DNA from: Ascaphus truei
Taxonomy: Eukaryota > Chordata > Amphibia > Anura > Ascaphidae
Assembly: GCA_036426205.1 (NCBI GenBank)
Contig: WSYH01001927.1
Location: 37,624-101,623, forward strand
Length of the DNA stretch: 64,000 nt
Reading direction: 5' to 3'
Part shown: in pieces, positions 51,994-62,629 of the stretch
Position numbering within the stretch: position 1 is the stretch's first letter
Layout of the letters: every line of letters starts with the position of its first letter
Program-made: the position numbers and the translations under genes
The notes under the pieces: model-generated
Told to the model about the DNA's origin: nothing
The model's database searches: none
What the model saw: the letters and a program-made list of their open reading frames with translations, nothing else

Positions 51994-53036
51994 TGTCACA
52001 GTAGCTTATGACAAGATATAATGAACACCAAATATCTGGGTTGAACTGAACGAGGCTTAGATATAATAAAATATATTTATTCCTTAAGTAAGGTGAACAC
52101 ATCAATATAGTACAATTAACAGACAAGAAGGTAACACTTACTTAGGGTTGGGGGATGGAGAAGTATCCAATAGCAATTCTCCAGCAATCCGGTGACATTC
52201 CAGGTGGAATCAGAAGCACAACTGAAAACTGTAGGGTTGACACAGTTTATATACCTGTGTAACCCTATTCTTAACATTGAATACAGACTATTGGTGAACA
52301 ATTATCTGTATCCAATCCCTAACGTGGAGACACAGATTAACCCATGCCCCCCAGCTAATTAGCCCATGTGTACTGGGACTCTATGGGTAGCCCCATAATT
52401 AAATCAAGGGCGACGACCAGTCTATCAAATGAAGTATCTGCATTGTTTGTAGGTGTAGACATAACACTTACAAACCACTCCAGTTTGATGATTCTCCACC
52501 CTCAGGTAACAATTAGAGTGGCTGAGTCTGTTGATTAGTACTTGATCTGTTGATTAGTACTTAGTGTAAACAATCAGGCAGTTAACTTTTGATCACAGTG
52601 CTTAGGCTCAATCAGCCGGCTGCCCTTCATGACCTATTAGCATAGCAGATGGAGTCTGTATTTTCAGGGCAGATCCAAAATACCATACATATACACTTTA
52701 ATATCTACACATATTAATAAGTTCCATTCTGGTGGGCTCAGTGGGTCGAAATTTGCCAGTTCTTAATGCCTACAGTGATTCCACATATTGGCCAAATATC
52801 AACTCTCTGCGACTTCCAGAACTGGAGATACAGAAATGCACTTTAAAACATCTTTAAAATACAGGATTATAAGGAAACATGGGAACAGGGGAACATACAT
52901 TTTCATGACATAACAAGGTGTAAACCACCTTCCTGGACCGCAGTGCAGTTAACCCCTTGCCTCCCTGGTGAGGTCAGGGGGTGGCCATATGGGGTGCAAC
53001 CCCTTTAATATCGGGCCAATCCCCTCTCCCTCTACA
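51994..53036 (-). repeat. 3' LTR of the Gmr1-type gypsy element
   Basis: On the minus strand it starts TGTAGAGGGAGAGGGG at 53036, just after the A/G-rich tract AAGAAGGGGAGG, and ends GCTACTGTGACA at 51994. No second LTR lies in the window, so the left-hand end is inferred from the GTGACA terminus and the break with the hAT repeat units. Confidence 0.65.
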
Positions 53037-53046
53037 CCTCCCCTTC

Positions 53047-55920
53047 TTAATGGGTGACCTGTGGCCCACTGGACCTAACGGGGAGTGGGGCACTGCTGGC
53101 ACCCTTAACGAACTCAGTCTCAGAGGGATAGTCCTGACGTGAAAGTCCATCAGCATTGCTGTTTTCACTACCCTTTTTGTGCTGAATAGTAAACTCAAAC
53201 TCTTGCAAGGCCAAGCTCCACCTTAGCAACTTGGCATTCTCCCCTGATGCCCTCTGCAGCCAACTCAGGGGGTTGTGGTCTGTGAGGACCGTGAAAGCCC
53301 TTCCATACACATAGGGCTGGAGTTTTTTGAGTGCCCACACAATGGCCAAGCACTCTTTCTCAATGGTGGCATAGGCCACTTCTCTGGGGAGTAGTTTTCG
53401 GCTGAGGTACACCACAGGGTGCTCTCTACCGTCCCCCCCCCACTTGGCTCAACCCAGCCCCAATGCCATAGTCCGAGGCATCACTCTGTATGAGGAAATG
53501 TTTGGTATAGTCTGGGGCAGCCAGTATGGGGGCCCCAGCAAGAGCAGTTTTCAGTGCCGGGAAAGCAGTTTCACAGGCAGGAGTCCAGGTGATAAGCACA
53601 GGCAGTTGCTTCTTAGTCAAATCAGTCAGGGGTTTGGCCACGGCGCTGTACTGTGGGACAAACTTCCTATAGTACCCTGCGGTGCACAAAAATGCCATGA
53701 CCTGTTTCTTGGTTTTTGGAACAGGCCACTGAACTATGGCTTCTACCTTAGCTGGCTCTGGTTTGAGGTGCCCTCCACCCACCCTGTGCCCTAAGTACAG
53801 GACCTCTGCCATCCCTACCATACACTTAGTGGCTTTCAAGGTAAGCCCAGCCTCCCTAATCCTATCTAGCACTGCAGCTACATGTCCTAAATGGGAGTCC
53901 CAGGAATTACTAAAGACAGCAATGTCATCTAAGTAAGCCCTGGCATAGCTCTGCATCCCTTCCAGTAACCTATTGACCAGGCATTGGAAGGTAGCCAGGG
54001 CATTCTTTATCCCAAATGGCATCACCAAAAACTCATAGAGGCCACTTGGAGTGATGAATGCTGACTTCTCCCTAGCCTCCTGGGCCAGGGGGATTTGCCA
54101 ATAGCCTTTGCTCAAATTGATGGTGGTCAGATACCTTGCCGCCACGAGTTCATCTAGTAACTCATCCATGTGGGGCATGGGATAGGCATCTGACACCGTC
54201 CCAGCATTGAGCAAGCGGTAGTCCACACAAAACCGGGTGGTCTTGTCCTTCTTAGGGACTAGAACTACCGGGCTTGCCCAAGGACTCTGGGACGGAGTAA
54301 TTACCCCTAGGGTCAGCATCTCCTCTATCTCCCTTTCCATACTGGTCTTGACCTCTGCTGACACTCTATAAGCGTGCTTATGCAGAGGCTGCAGGTCCCC
54401 TGTGTGCACTGGGTGTTTTGTGAGATGTGTCTTCCCTGGCATGTCAGTGAAGAGGGCCCTAAACTTAGCTAGCATGTCCCTGGCTTCTACCTGCTGCCTA
54501 GCACTCAACTGTGCCCCTATCTCTACCTGCTCCACAGTGTTTCCCTGCCTAGCCTCCCCTAGGTGATCAGGCAGAGCATTGCTCGCCGGATCCTCCAGCA
54601 GTGGGCTACAAATGGCCATTACTGCTCCCATACTCGGTGCTCTATATTCTTTCAGCATATTGACGTGATATGTCTTATGCCTCTCAGGCTCTACCTGTAC
54701 AACGTAGTTGTACTCATTCACCTTTCGGATGACCGAGTACGGTCCCGACCAGGCAGCCATCAACTTGTTCTCCCGAGTGGGTTTGAGAACAAGCACTGGC
54801 TGTCCTGGGATGAATTCCCTGCTACGGGCATTCCGGTCATACCATTGCTTCTGCCTGGTCTGAGCGGCCCTGAGGTGGTCCTGGGCCAGCCCCATGAGCA
54901 TCTCTAACCGGTCTCGGAGATCTACTACATACTGGATCACTGAAGCATCAGTAGCAGTAGCCTCCCCTTCCCATCCCTCACGGAATAGGTCCAGAGGTCC
55001 ACGTACTCTGCGGCCATATAGTAGCTCGAAGGGGGAGAAGCCTGTAGATTCCTGCGGTACCTCTCGGTAGGCAAACAGCAAGTGCTGTAAATGAATCTTC
55101 CAGTCTTTCCCCTCCGCCTCTATAAAGGTCCGAAGCATCTGCTTCAGGGTACCTTTAAACATCTCACATAATCCATTTGTCTGGGGATGGTAAGGGGTAG
55201 TGTGCCGGTGCTGTACACCGCATGCATCCCAGAGACAATGTAACAGTTCACTCATGAACTGCGACCCCTGATCGGTTAGGACCTCACTAGGGAAACCTAC
55301 CCTAGAAAAAATGTTCAGCAAAGCTGCTGCCACTGTCTTGGCATCTATGGTGCCAAGCGCTACCGCCTCAGGGTACTGGGTGACAAAATCCACCACCGTG
55401 AGGATGTAGCGCTTCCCTGACCTGCTAGGAATCATAAGGGGTCCTACAAGATCCATCGCTACTTTCTGGAAGGGTTCCCCTATTATCGGTAGGGGTTTCA
55501 GGGGTGCCTTCACACGGTCGCCCGCCTTACCAACTCGCTGGCAGGCATCACAAGAGCGGCAGAAAGTGCCCACATCTCGAGATGCCCCCGGCCAGTAGTA
55601 ACGCTGTAATAACCGTGCTTGCATTCTGTTGACCCCCTGATGTCCCGCTAACGGAATAGAGTGAGCTACCCGTAACAGTTGCTGTCGGTACCCCTGGGGC
55701 ACTACTAGCTGTCGCTTACTGGTCAATCCCTCCTCTATCCGTGGGTTCCCTTCTTCTCTATACAGGAGTCCCTTATCCCATAGGCAGTGCCCAGTGCCTT
55801 CCCCTGCCTGAGATTCGGACGCCCGAAGTCTCACACCGGCCAGGGTAGGGTCTGTCTTCACTGCCTCCCTAAACTGGGCTCCTAATTCTGGCCACCCCCC
55901 AGTCATGTCATTGTCCGGAG
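53047..55920 (-). pseudogene. Gmr1-type gypsy pol: integrase, then RT, then RNase H
   Basis: One frame (to 53426) and a second (53415-53047) separated by a C-run frameshift near 53433-53442. Order: H2C2 finger ('HSIPLAGH' ... 'CRSCDAC', 55680-55530), integrase core with Asp in 'MDLVGPL', Asp in 'LTDQGSQF' and Glu in 'GLCEMFKG' (55460-55160), the integrase C-terminal domain ('GPYSVIRKVNEYNYVV'), RT ('FCVDYRLLN', 'YLDDIAVFSNS', about 54230 and 53930), and RNase H ('QSDASDYGIGAGL', 'EKECLAIVWALKK', 'VLTDHNPLSWL'). Catalytic residues are all present. Integrase preceding RT is the Gmr1 lineage arrangement, reversed from ordinary gypsy. Upstream gag and protease are missing: the sequence is cut near 55920 by a mariner MITE. 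The predicted frame beyond 55920 is microsatellite and MITE. Confidence 0.93.
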
Positions 55921-55926
55921 AATGGG

Positions 55927-56062
55927 GAAGGGTGAGGCGCCCCGGGCGAGTGGATTTAACATCGTGGCGAGCTCCTATTGGCCCAAGCAGCACACGTGTG
56001 GTACTAGGTGGCGAGTAGATTTTTTTGTTCGGCGAGTAGATTTTTTGGCGATTTGTTGACCA

Positions 56063-56065
<3 letters not shown>
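55927..56065. mobile_element. mariner-type MITE, right part
   Basis: 'GGCCCAAGCAGCACACGTGT', 'GGCGAGTAGATTTTTT' and the end GATTTGTTGACCACTG match 41410-41544. It is followed by TA repeats (56066-56106). The left terminus is not intact. Confidence 0.65.
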
Positions 56066-56110
<45 letters not shown>

Positions 56111-56158
56111 GTGTGTGTTTATATATATGTATATATATGTGTATGTGTGTGTGTGAGA
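56066..56158. repeat. TA/TG microsatellite
   Basis: A TA dinucleotide run to 56106, then TATG/TG-rich DNA. It supplies the Tyr/Ile and His/Thr runs at the start of the long minus-strand frame. Confidence 0.9.
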
Positions 56159-56196
56159 CAGTGCTTGACAAATCACCCAAAAATCTACTCGCCAAA
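56159..56196. mobile_element. mariner-type MITE, left-end fragment
   Basis: CAGTGCTTGACAAATCACCC is the left TIR of the same MITE family, truncated into the minisatellite that follows. Confidence 0.6.
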
Positions 56197-58260
56197 CCAA
56201 CTGTGACTGACTGAGTGACTGGGCGGGTTACTGTCTTAGTGCATGGGTGGGTGACTGCCTTGGTGGGGACTGCCTTGACCACCTGGGTAGGTGGGTGACT
56301 GACTGGGTGGGTGACTGCCTGGGTGGATGACTGCCTCGACTGCCTTTGACTGACTAACTGACTGGGTGACTGACTGACTGACTGGGTGGGTGACTGCCAA
56401 TGTGGGTGGGTGACTGACTGCCTGGGTGGGTGACTGACAGCCTGGGTGGGTGACTGCCTGAGTGGGTGACTTACTGAGTGGGTGGCTGACTGACTGACTG
56501 AGTGGGCGGGTGAGTGACTGACTGACTGGGTGAGTGACTGGGTGGGTTACTGCCTGGGTAGGTTACTGCCTGGGTGGGTGACTGTGTGGATGGGTGATTG
56601 ACTGGGTGACTGACTGGGTGGGTGACTTACTGACTGGGTGGGTGACTGCCTGGGTGGGTGACTGACTGCCTGACTGGGTGGGTGACTGACTGCCTGGGTG
56701 GGTGGGTGACTGACTGACTTGGTGGGTGACTGCCAGGGTGGGTTGGTGACTGACTTACGGAGTGGGTGACTGACTGTTTGTGTGACTGGTTAGGTGACTG
56801 ATTGTTTGGGTGGCTGACTGTGTGGGTGACTGACTGACTGGGTGGGTGACTGCCTGGGTGACTGACTGACTCACTGACATCCTCAGTTGATGGGGTTACT
56901 GCCTGGCGGGGTGGGTCTGTCTGGCTGGGTGAGTAACAGCCTGGGTGACTGGTGGGTGGGTGACTGACTTGTGTGACTAGGTGACTGCCTGGGTGCATTA
57001 CTGCCTGGATGACTGTCTGGTTGGGTGACTGCCTGACTGGGTGGGAGGGTGACTGACTGCCTGGGTGGGTGGGTGACTGACTGACTTGGTGGCGTGCACT
57101 GCCAGGGTGGGTTGGTGACTGACTTACGGAGTGGGTGACTGACTGACTGTTTGGGTGGCTGACTGACTGGGTGGGTGACTGCCTGGGTCATGACTGACTG
57201 ACTGACATCCTCAGTCGATGACTGCCTGGGTGGGTGACTGCCTGGGAGGGTGGGGGGTAGGGTGACTGCCTTGACTGCCTCTTGACTGCCTGGGTGGTTG
57301 GACTGACTGGGTGGGTGACTGCCTGGGTGTGTGACTGACTGACTGGGTGGGTTGACTGATTGACTGGGTGCATGACTGACAGGGTGGGTGGGTGACTGAC
57401 TGGGAGGGTGCCTGACTGCGTAGGTTACTGGGTGGGTGACTGACTGACTGGGTGGGTGACTGCCTGGGTGGTTTACTCCCTTGATTGCCTGGGTGGGTGG
57501 CTGACTGGGTGGGTGAATAACTGGGTGGGTTACTGACTGGGTGGGGTGTGTGACTGGGTGACTGCCTGGGTGGATTACTGCCTGGGTGGATTACTGCCTG
57601 GGAATGTGTGGGTGACTTCCTGGCTTGGTGGGTGACTGCCTGGCTTGGTGGGTAACTACTGACTGGGTGGGTGACTGACTGACTGGGTGGGTGACTAGGT
57701 GGATGACTGACTGACTGGTTGGGTGGTGACTGACTGGGTGGGTGACTAGGTGGATGACTGACTAACTGGGTGGGTGACTGACAGGGTGGGTGGCTGACTG
57801 ACTACCTGGGTGGGTGTCTTCCTGGGAGGGTGATTGCCTGGGAGGGTGACTGCCTAGGAGGGTGACTGTCTGGGTGGGTGACTATCTGGGTGGGTGACAG
57901 CCTGGGTGGGTGACTGACAGGGTGACTGACTTTGTGGGTGACTGACCGACTAGGTGACTGCTTAGGTGGGTAACTGACTGGGTGGGTAGGTGACTGCCTG
58001 GGTGGGTGACTGACAGACTCGGTGGGTGACTGACAGACTGGGTGGGTGACTGACTGGGTGGGTGGGTGACTGACTGACTGGTGGACTGCCTGGGTGGATT
58101 AATGCCTAGGTGAATACCTGGGTGGGTGTATTCCTGGGTATGTGGGTGGGTGACTGCCTGGGTGGGTGAGTTGATGGATGACTGGGTTTACTGGGTGGGT
58201 GACTGAGAGGGTGGGTGTCCAGACTGACTGGCTGACTGACTGACTAACGACTGACTAACT
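56197..58260 (+). repeat. 2-kb G-rich minisatellite of TGAC/TGGG/TGCC tetramers
   Basis: Almost the whole stretch reads as TGNN tetramers, mainly TGAC, TGGG and TGCC, with common higher-order words 'TGACTGACTGGGTGGG' and 'TGACTGCCTGGGTGGG'. Minus-strand His/Pro/Ser/Gln/Thr-rich frames (56627-57373) are artefacts. Tandem GGGTGGG blocks could form G-quadruplexes on the plus strand. Confidence 0.93.
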
Positions 58261-58680
58261 ACCTAGGTAGGTGACTGCCTGGGTGGGAGACAGTCTGACT
58301 GGGTGACTGAATGACTGGTTGGGTGACTGACAGGGTGGGTGGCTGACCTTGGTTGACTGACTGACCTTGACCAGGTGAATGAGCTTGACCGCGTGGGTGC
58401 TGATTCCTCTGCACTTCGGCAATCCCTGCGCATGTGTGCCAAGGTCCCCATGCATGCATGCCGAGATCTCCGGCCGGAGTATTCTTTTGCGCATCCACCA
58501 AGCCAGAGGACTCTGACATTCTGACACTCTGACACTTTTACACTCTGACACTCTCTCTTTCTCTCTTTTTCTCTCTCTGTCTTTTTCTCTTTCTCTATTT
58601 TTCTCTCTCTTTTTCTCTCTCTCACTCTCTCTCACTCTCTCACTCTCTCTCACTCTCTCTCACTCTCTCTCTTTCACCCT
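58261..58680. repeat. minisatellite edge and CT/CTTT low-complexity tract
   Basis: 58261-58350 is the diverged end of the array, 58350-58520 is unassigned, and 58530-58680 is CTCTCT/TTTCTC repeats giving Arg/Glu-rich minus-strand frames without meaning. Confidence 0.75.
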
Positions 58681-58915
58681 CTATTATAATCATTTTGATT
58701 TAAGTGATCTAAAAAAGAAATCGGTGTATCGTGGTAACCCACCCAAATAAAGAAAATATCATCCACAAATCTTGACCAGAGTACCAGATTTGCTCCAAAC
58801 ACGTGTTGGGACCAGATGTTAAAATGCTCCCATAATCCCATAAACAGATTAGCATAGCTTGGAGCAAATCTGGACCCATAGCCGTGTCCACCAGTGTTTA
58901 TTATTTTAAATACAT
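58681..58915 (-). pseudogene. Penelope-like RT fragment
   Basis: 'GSRFAPSYANLFMGLWEHF' and 'WSRFVDDIFFIWVG' are PLE RT motifs B and C. Only the catalytic centre survives, oriented opposite to the other PLE copies, and the frame upstream is unrelated. Confidence 0.85.
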
Positions 58916-59527
58916 TGTATTGCTTTGCACTGTTTGTTATATTTTTATATATATTTTGGCATTGTGTGTGTTCTACACATTGTAGCAAAATCCATTAGAT
59001 CTAAAAATAAACTTTTTCAAGTTGAATTGTACTTTTGCGCACTTTTGTATTTTTTTTCTTATATACAGTGGCGGCCGACCTAAATCGGCTAGATCCGCGA
59101 TTTTCAGATTATCCCAGTTATGTGCGGTTTTGTGTTGTTTTCGTCCGGAGTGAACTACGTTATTTTCGCGTTCGTGACATTAGCATTTTATTGTCGCTGT
59201 CTGCAAATCTGCAATGCCGTGTAAAAACTCAGGGCCGTTTGCAAGCTGTTGTCTTTGAAGCCTAATACCTTCGCGGTTCAACCTACGTCAGTACACAGTC
59301 TGTGTGTGCGCGCGCAGTAATTGTAAATTTGCATATTTAAAGTATACATGCCTTTGCAGTGCTGTTCTACAGTACAGTATGTCTCATTTGAAAATAGTTG
59401 AAACGCATAGGCGTGTACTGTACTGTAACAGTGTCACATTTAGGCATATACAGCGCTCTCCCCTCGCTCGGGATAATTAACTGCACTGCAGGGTATTTCA
59501 ACTTCTTATCTTCTGTGCAATGCAGTA
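58916..59527. other. unassigned
   Basis: A TATATACAGTGGCGGCC word near 59064 resembles a mariner end but has no partner. The small frame at 59035-59265 has no domain. Many TACAGTAC words occur from here to the window end. Confidence 0.3.
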
Positions 59528-59924
59528 CACTGGCGACACACTTTATTCGAGCTCGGCTAGTCCCACGAATTCGGGTATACTCGGGTGTATTGAGGTTTGT
59601 GACTGTTTTCTGCCCGAGTGCATTGCGTTATTTTCCAGGCAGGGATTGAAGCATTTTATTCCCGCTGGCTGCAATACTGCACAGTATATATATATATACT
59701 GCATTACAATTCATGAATTTATGCCATCTGGTAGACACGCGAAGCATTGCAGCCTAATAAATCCTAATCATTATCATTTAACAGATAAGCCGCCCGTCAG
59801 CCAGGCATGAACCATGGCTGGGAAGGCAAACGCAACGGGGCTTGTCAGAGGTGAGGAGCGGCGCATTCCAGGTATCTGCCAGGTACATACTGGGTATTTG
59901 CTCGAATAAAGTGTGTCGCAGCAG
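59528..59924. mobile_element. 397-bp Tc1/mariner-type MITE (copy 2)
   Basis: Same length and near-identical to 30528-30924. TIRs CACTGGCGACACACTTTATT and CTGCTGCGACACACTTTATT, with TA at 59526-59527 and 59925-59926. Includes a (TA)n at about 59686 shared by both copies. Confidence 0.88.
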
Positions 59925-60299
59925 TACATCTCTCCCACACCATTCCTTTGAACATGTGTCTGGTTTCAATCACATTCCTGCTTGACAGCTGGAATTTACT
60001 GCGCATGCGCCTGTAACTTCGCCCACCACTGCTTGCTTGAATGAGTGAAAAAAAAATTTTTATTGTAATTTTTTTATTTTTATTTTCTCTACAAGCCTGC
60101 AAAAACCATCTTACTGTATTACGATATTCAAACTGTGCTGTACAGTAGCTTTTGTCTGCGACCCTGTGCGTTTGACTGCACATGGTTGATTTGTGTGCTT
60201 TTTACGTACTGTATTTGGGGGTGTATTATTATGATGAACTGCCTTTTGAAATTAAAGTATGTCTTTAGCTTTGAACTTCATGCGGATGTCTTTAATTTT
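59925..60299. other. unassigned, A/T-rich
   Basis: No supported ORF. T and A runs at about 60045-60085. Confidence 0.3.
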
Positions 60300-61640
60300 T
60301 GGAATCTTGCCATTGTGTTTTTAATCCGTCCATAGCCGAGCTTCAAAGCCTCACTGCCCCTGCGTGTAATCTTTGTTCAGATGGAAGCTATTTAGCTGCT
60401 TAGCTGCTTAGCTGCTTACTGCGCATGAGTCACCAACCCCCCCCCCCTCTCCACAGAGTCATTCGACAGACACTTCCACAGAGTCATTCATTTTCTGAAG
60501 TTAGTCATTGTGTTTTTAATCCGTCCCTAGCCGAGCGTCAATTGCCTCACTGCACCTGCGTGTACTCTAAGCCTCTTTGAGATGGGAGCTAGCTGCTTAC
60601 TACGCATGAGTCACCCAACCCCCCCTCTCCAGAGAGTCGTTAATTTTCTGAATCTTGCCATTGTGTTCTTAATCCGTCCATAGCCGAGCTTCAAAGCCTC
60701 ACTGCGCCTGCGTGTGATTCTTTTTCAGATGGGAGCTATTTAGCTGACTAGTTGCTTACTGCGCATGAGTCACCCAACCACCCCCTCTCCACAGAGTCGT
60801 TAATTTTCTGAATCTTGCCATTGTGTTCTTAATCCGTCCAACCGAGCTACAGCACAAAGCCTCACTGCGCCTGCGTGTAATTCTCTTTGAGACGGGAGCT
60901 TTGAGGCTTTGTTTACGGCAACGTTTTGGAAAATCCCTTCTCGAATTTGATTTGCACAGAGCATCACCTTGATATAATAATAATAACATGTTTTTTATAG
61001 CGCTGTTAGATACAGTATACGTAGCGCTTTCCAGAGACATTTTGCAGGCACAGGTCCCTCCCTGTCCCATGGAGCTCACAATCTACTGTATGTTATTGGT
61101 GCCTGAGGCACAGGGAGATAAAGTGACTTGCTTTTTATGTACTGTATTTGGGGGTTGTATTTGGGGGTTTATTGATCAAATTATTATGATGAACTGCCTT
61201 TTTAAATTACTTTACTCTACTCTACAGTGTGTAATTTCTTTGAACTGCAGCACAACTAATCCTTCATCCCTCCCCCACGCACACACAAACTCTTTTCGAC
61301 AGACACCTCCACAGAGTCATTCATTTTCTGAAGTTTGTCATTGTGTTTTTAATCCGTCCCTAGCCGAGCGTCAATCTCCTCACTGTGCCTGCGTGTACTC
61401 TAAGCGTCTTTGAGATGGGAGCTAGCTGCTTACTGTGCATGAGTCACCCAACGCCCCCCCCCCCTCTCCACAGAGTAATTCGACAGACACCTCCACAGAG
61501 TCATTCATTTTCTGAAGTTAGTCATTGTGTTTTTAATCCGTCCCTAGCCGAGCGTCAATCGCCTCACTGCGCCTGCGTGTACTCTAAGCCTCTTTGAGAT
61601 GGGAGCTAGCTGATTACTGCACATGACTCACCCAACCCCC
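60300..61640. repeat. tandem repeat of about 150-200 bp, six copies
   Basis: The marker 'CATTGTGTTYTTAATCCGTCC' appears near 60311, 60507, 60659, 60820, 61338 and 61523. Each is followed by a 'CCGAGC' word, 'CTGCGCCTGCGTGT', 'GATGGGAGCTA' and 'GCATGAGTCACCCAAC'. The long gap between copies four and five contains a SINE tail (60972-61128). The frames at 61385-61597 and 60756-61079 are by-products. Confidence 0.85.
60972..61128 (-). repeat. SINE 3' part (same family as 50559)
   Basis: On the minus strand: 'CTGTGCCTCAGGCACC', 'AGATTGTGAGCTCCATGGGA', 'GACCTGTGCCTGCAAAATGT', then (ATT)n at 60974-60988. It lacks the tRNA head. It interrupts the tandem repeat. Confidence 0.8.
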
Positions 61641-62629
61641 CCCCCTAACCCTTTGAGGCTTTGTTTATGGTAACGCTTTGGAAAATCCCTTCTCGAATTT
61701 GAAATGTAAATCTGATTTGCACAGCATTGTGAGAATTGAGAGTAAAAAAAAACATTAACTGATTCAAGTTGTTTTGTCATTCATTATTATACTACAGGGA
61801 TGGGGGGGGGGTGGTTATTGTCAATGATTATGATTACCAGGAATGTGAATAGATATTTATTGTATTTTATCAGGAACAAAAAAATACAAATATAAAAGTA
61901 ATCATGAATAATACATAATGAAGTCTTTATTAAGTTCTTCTGGCAGATTGAAATTTCATAAACATTTAGAAAACATTTGTAAAACATGGAGAAACATGAA
62001 TAATGCACTTTATAAGAATATTATGTAATAATATATATACACTGTAATGTATAATATATATATACTGTATATATATATATACCGTATACTGTACATAGTA
62101 ATATTTTTTCTGTCGTTATCTTGTTCCTCATTCCGTGTACAGTACAGTAGTTCATTGAGAGAGGAGAGGTTTTGTGTACATCAATACTGCTGTTTATATA
62201 ATGTACATTTGACTGTACAACCAGATTAGATTGGACAAAACACCCCACCTCCCCCAGGCAACCCTTTTTTCCAATAACGACAAGAAAACAAAAAAATTAG
62301 TGCAGTTACTGTATGTGCGTACTGTATTATGACATTGTGTGATATGTAGTACTACTTTAGATTGCTGGTGCTGTTTTCTCTGAAAAGAAAAAAATTGACC
62401 AGTCAGTAGGCAGTTACTGTACTACTGTCAAACTAGTCTACTGTATTCTGGAACTACTGTATACTCTGACTACTGTTAAATACTACTGATGTAACCTGAT
62501 GGCTGATGCTGCTCTCTCTGTAAAGAAAAAACTGTAACTACTGTACTATATACTCTGACTGTTGGGAAAGAAAAAATCTGTGCCATACTTACCTGTATCA
62601 TATTGTACTTACAATACTACTGCACAGTA
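61641..62629. other. unassigned; probably 3' flank of the transposase unit
   Basis: 61641-61740 repeats 'TTTGGAAAATCCCTTCTCG' seen near 60925. Otherwise it is A/T-rich with many TACAGTA/TACTGTA words and no ORF. No TIR could be located. Confidence 0.35.

Noticed and set aside
55921..56200. N-terminal extension of the Gmr1-type polyprotein
   Set aside because: The residues come from a MITE and TA/TG microsatellite that happen to be in frame.
56627..57373. His/Pro/Ser/Gln-rich minus-strand proteins
   Set aside because: Direct translation of the TGNN minisatellite.
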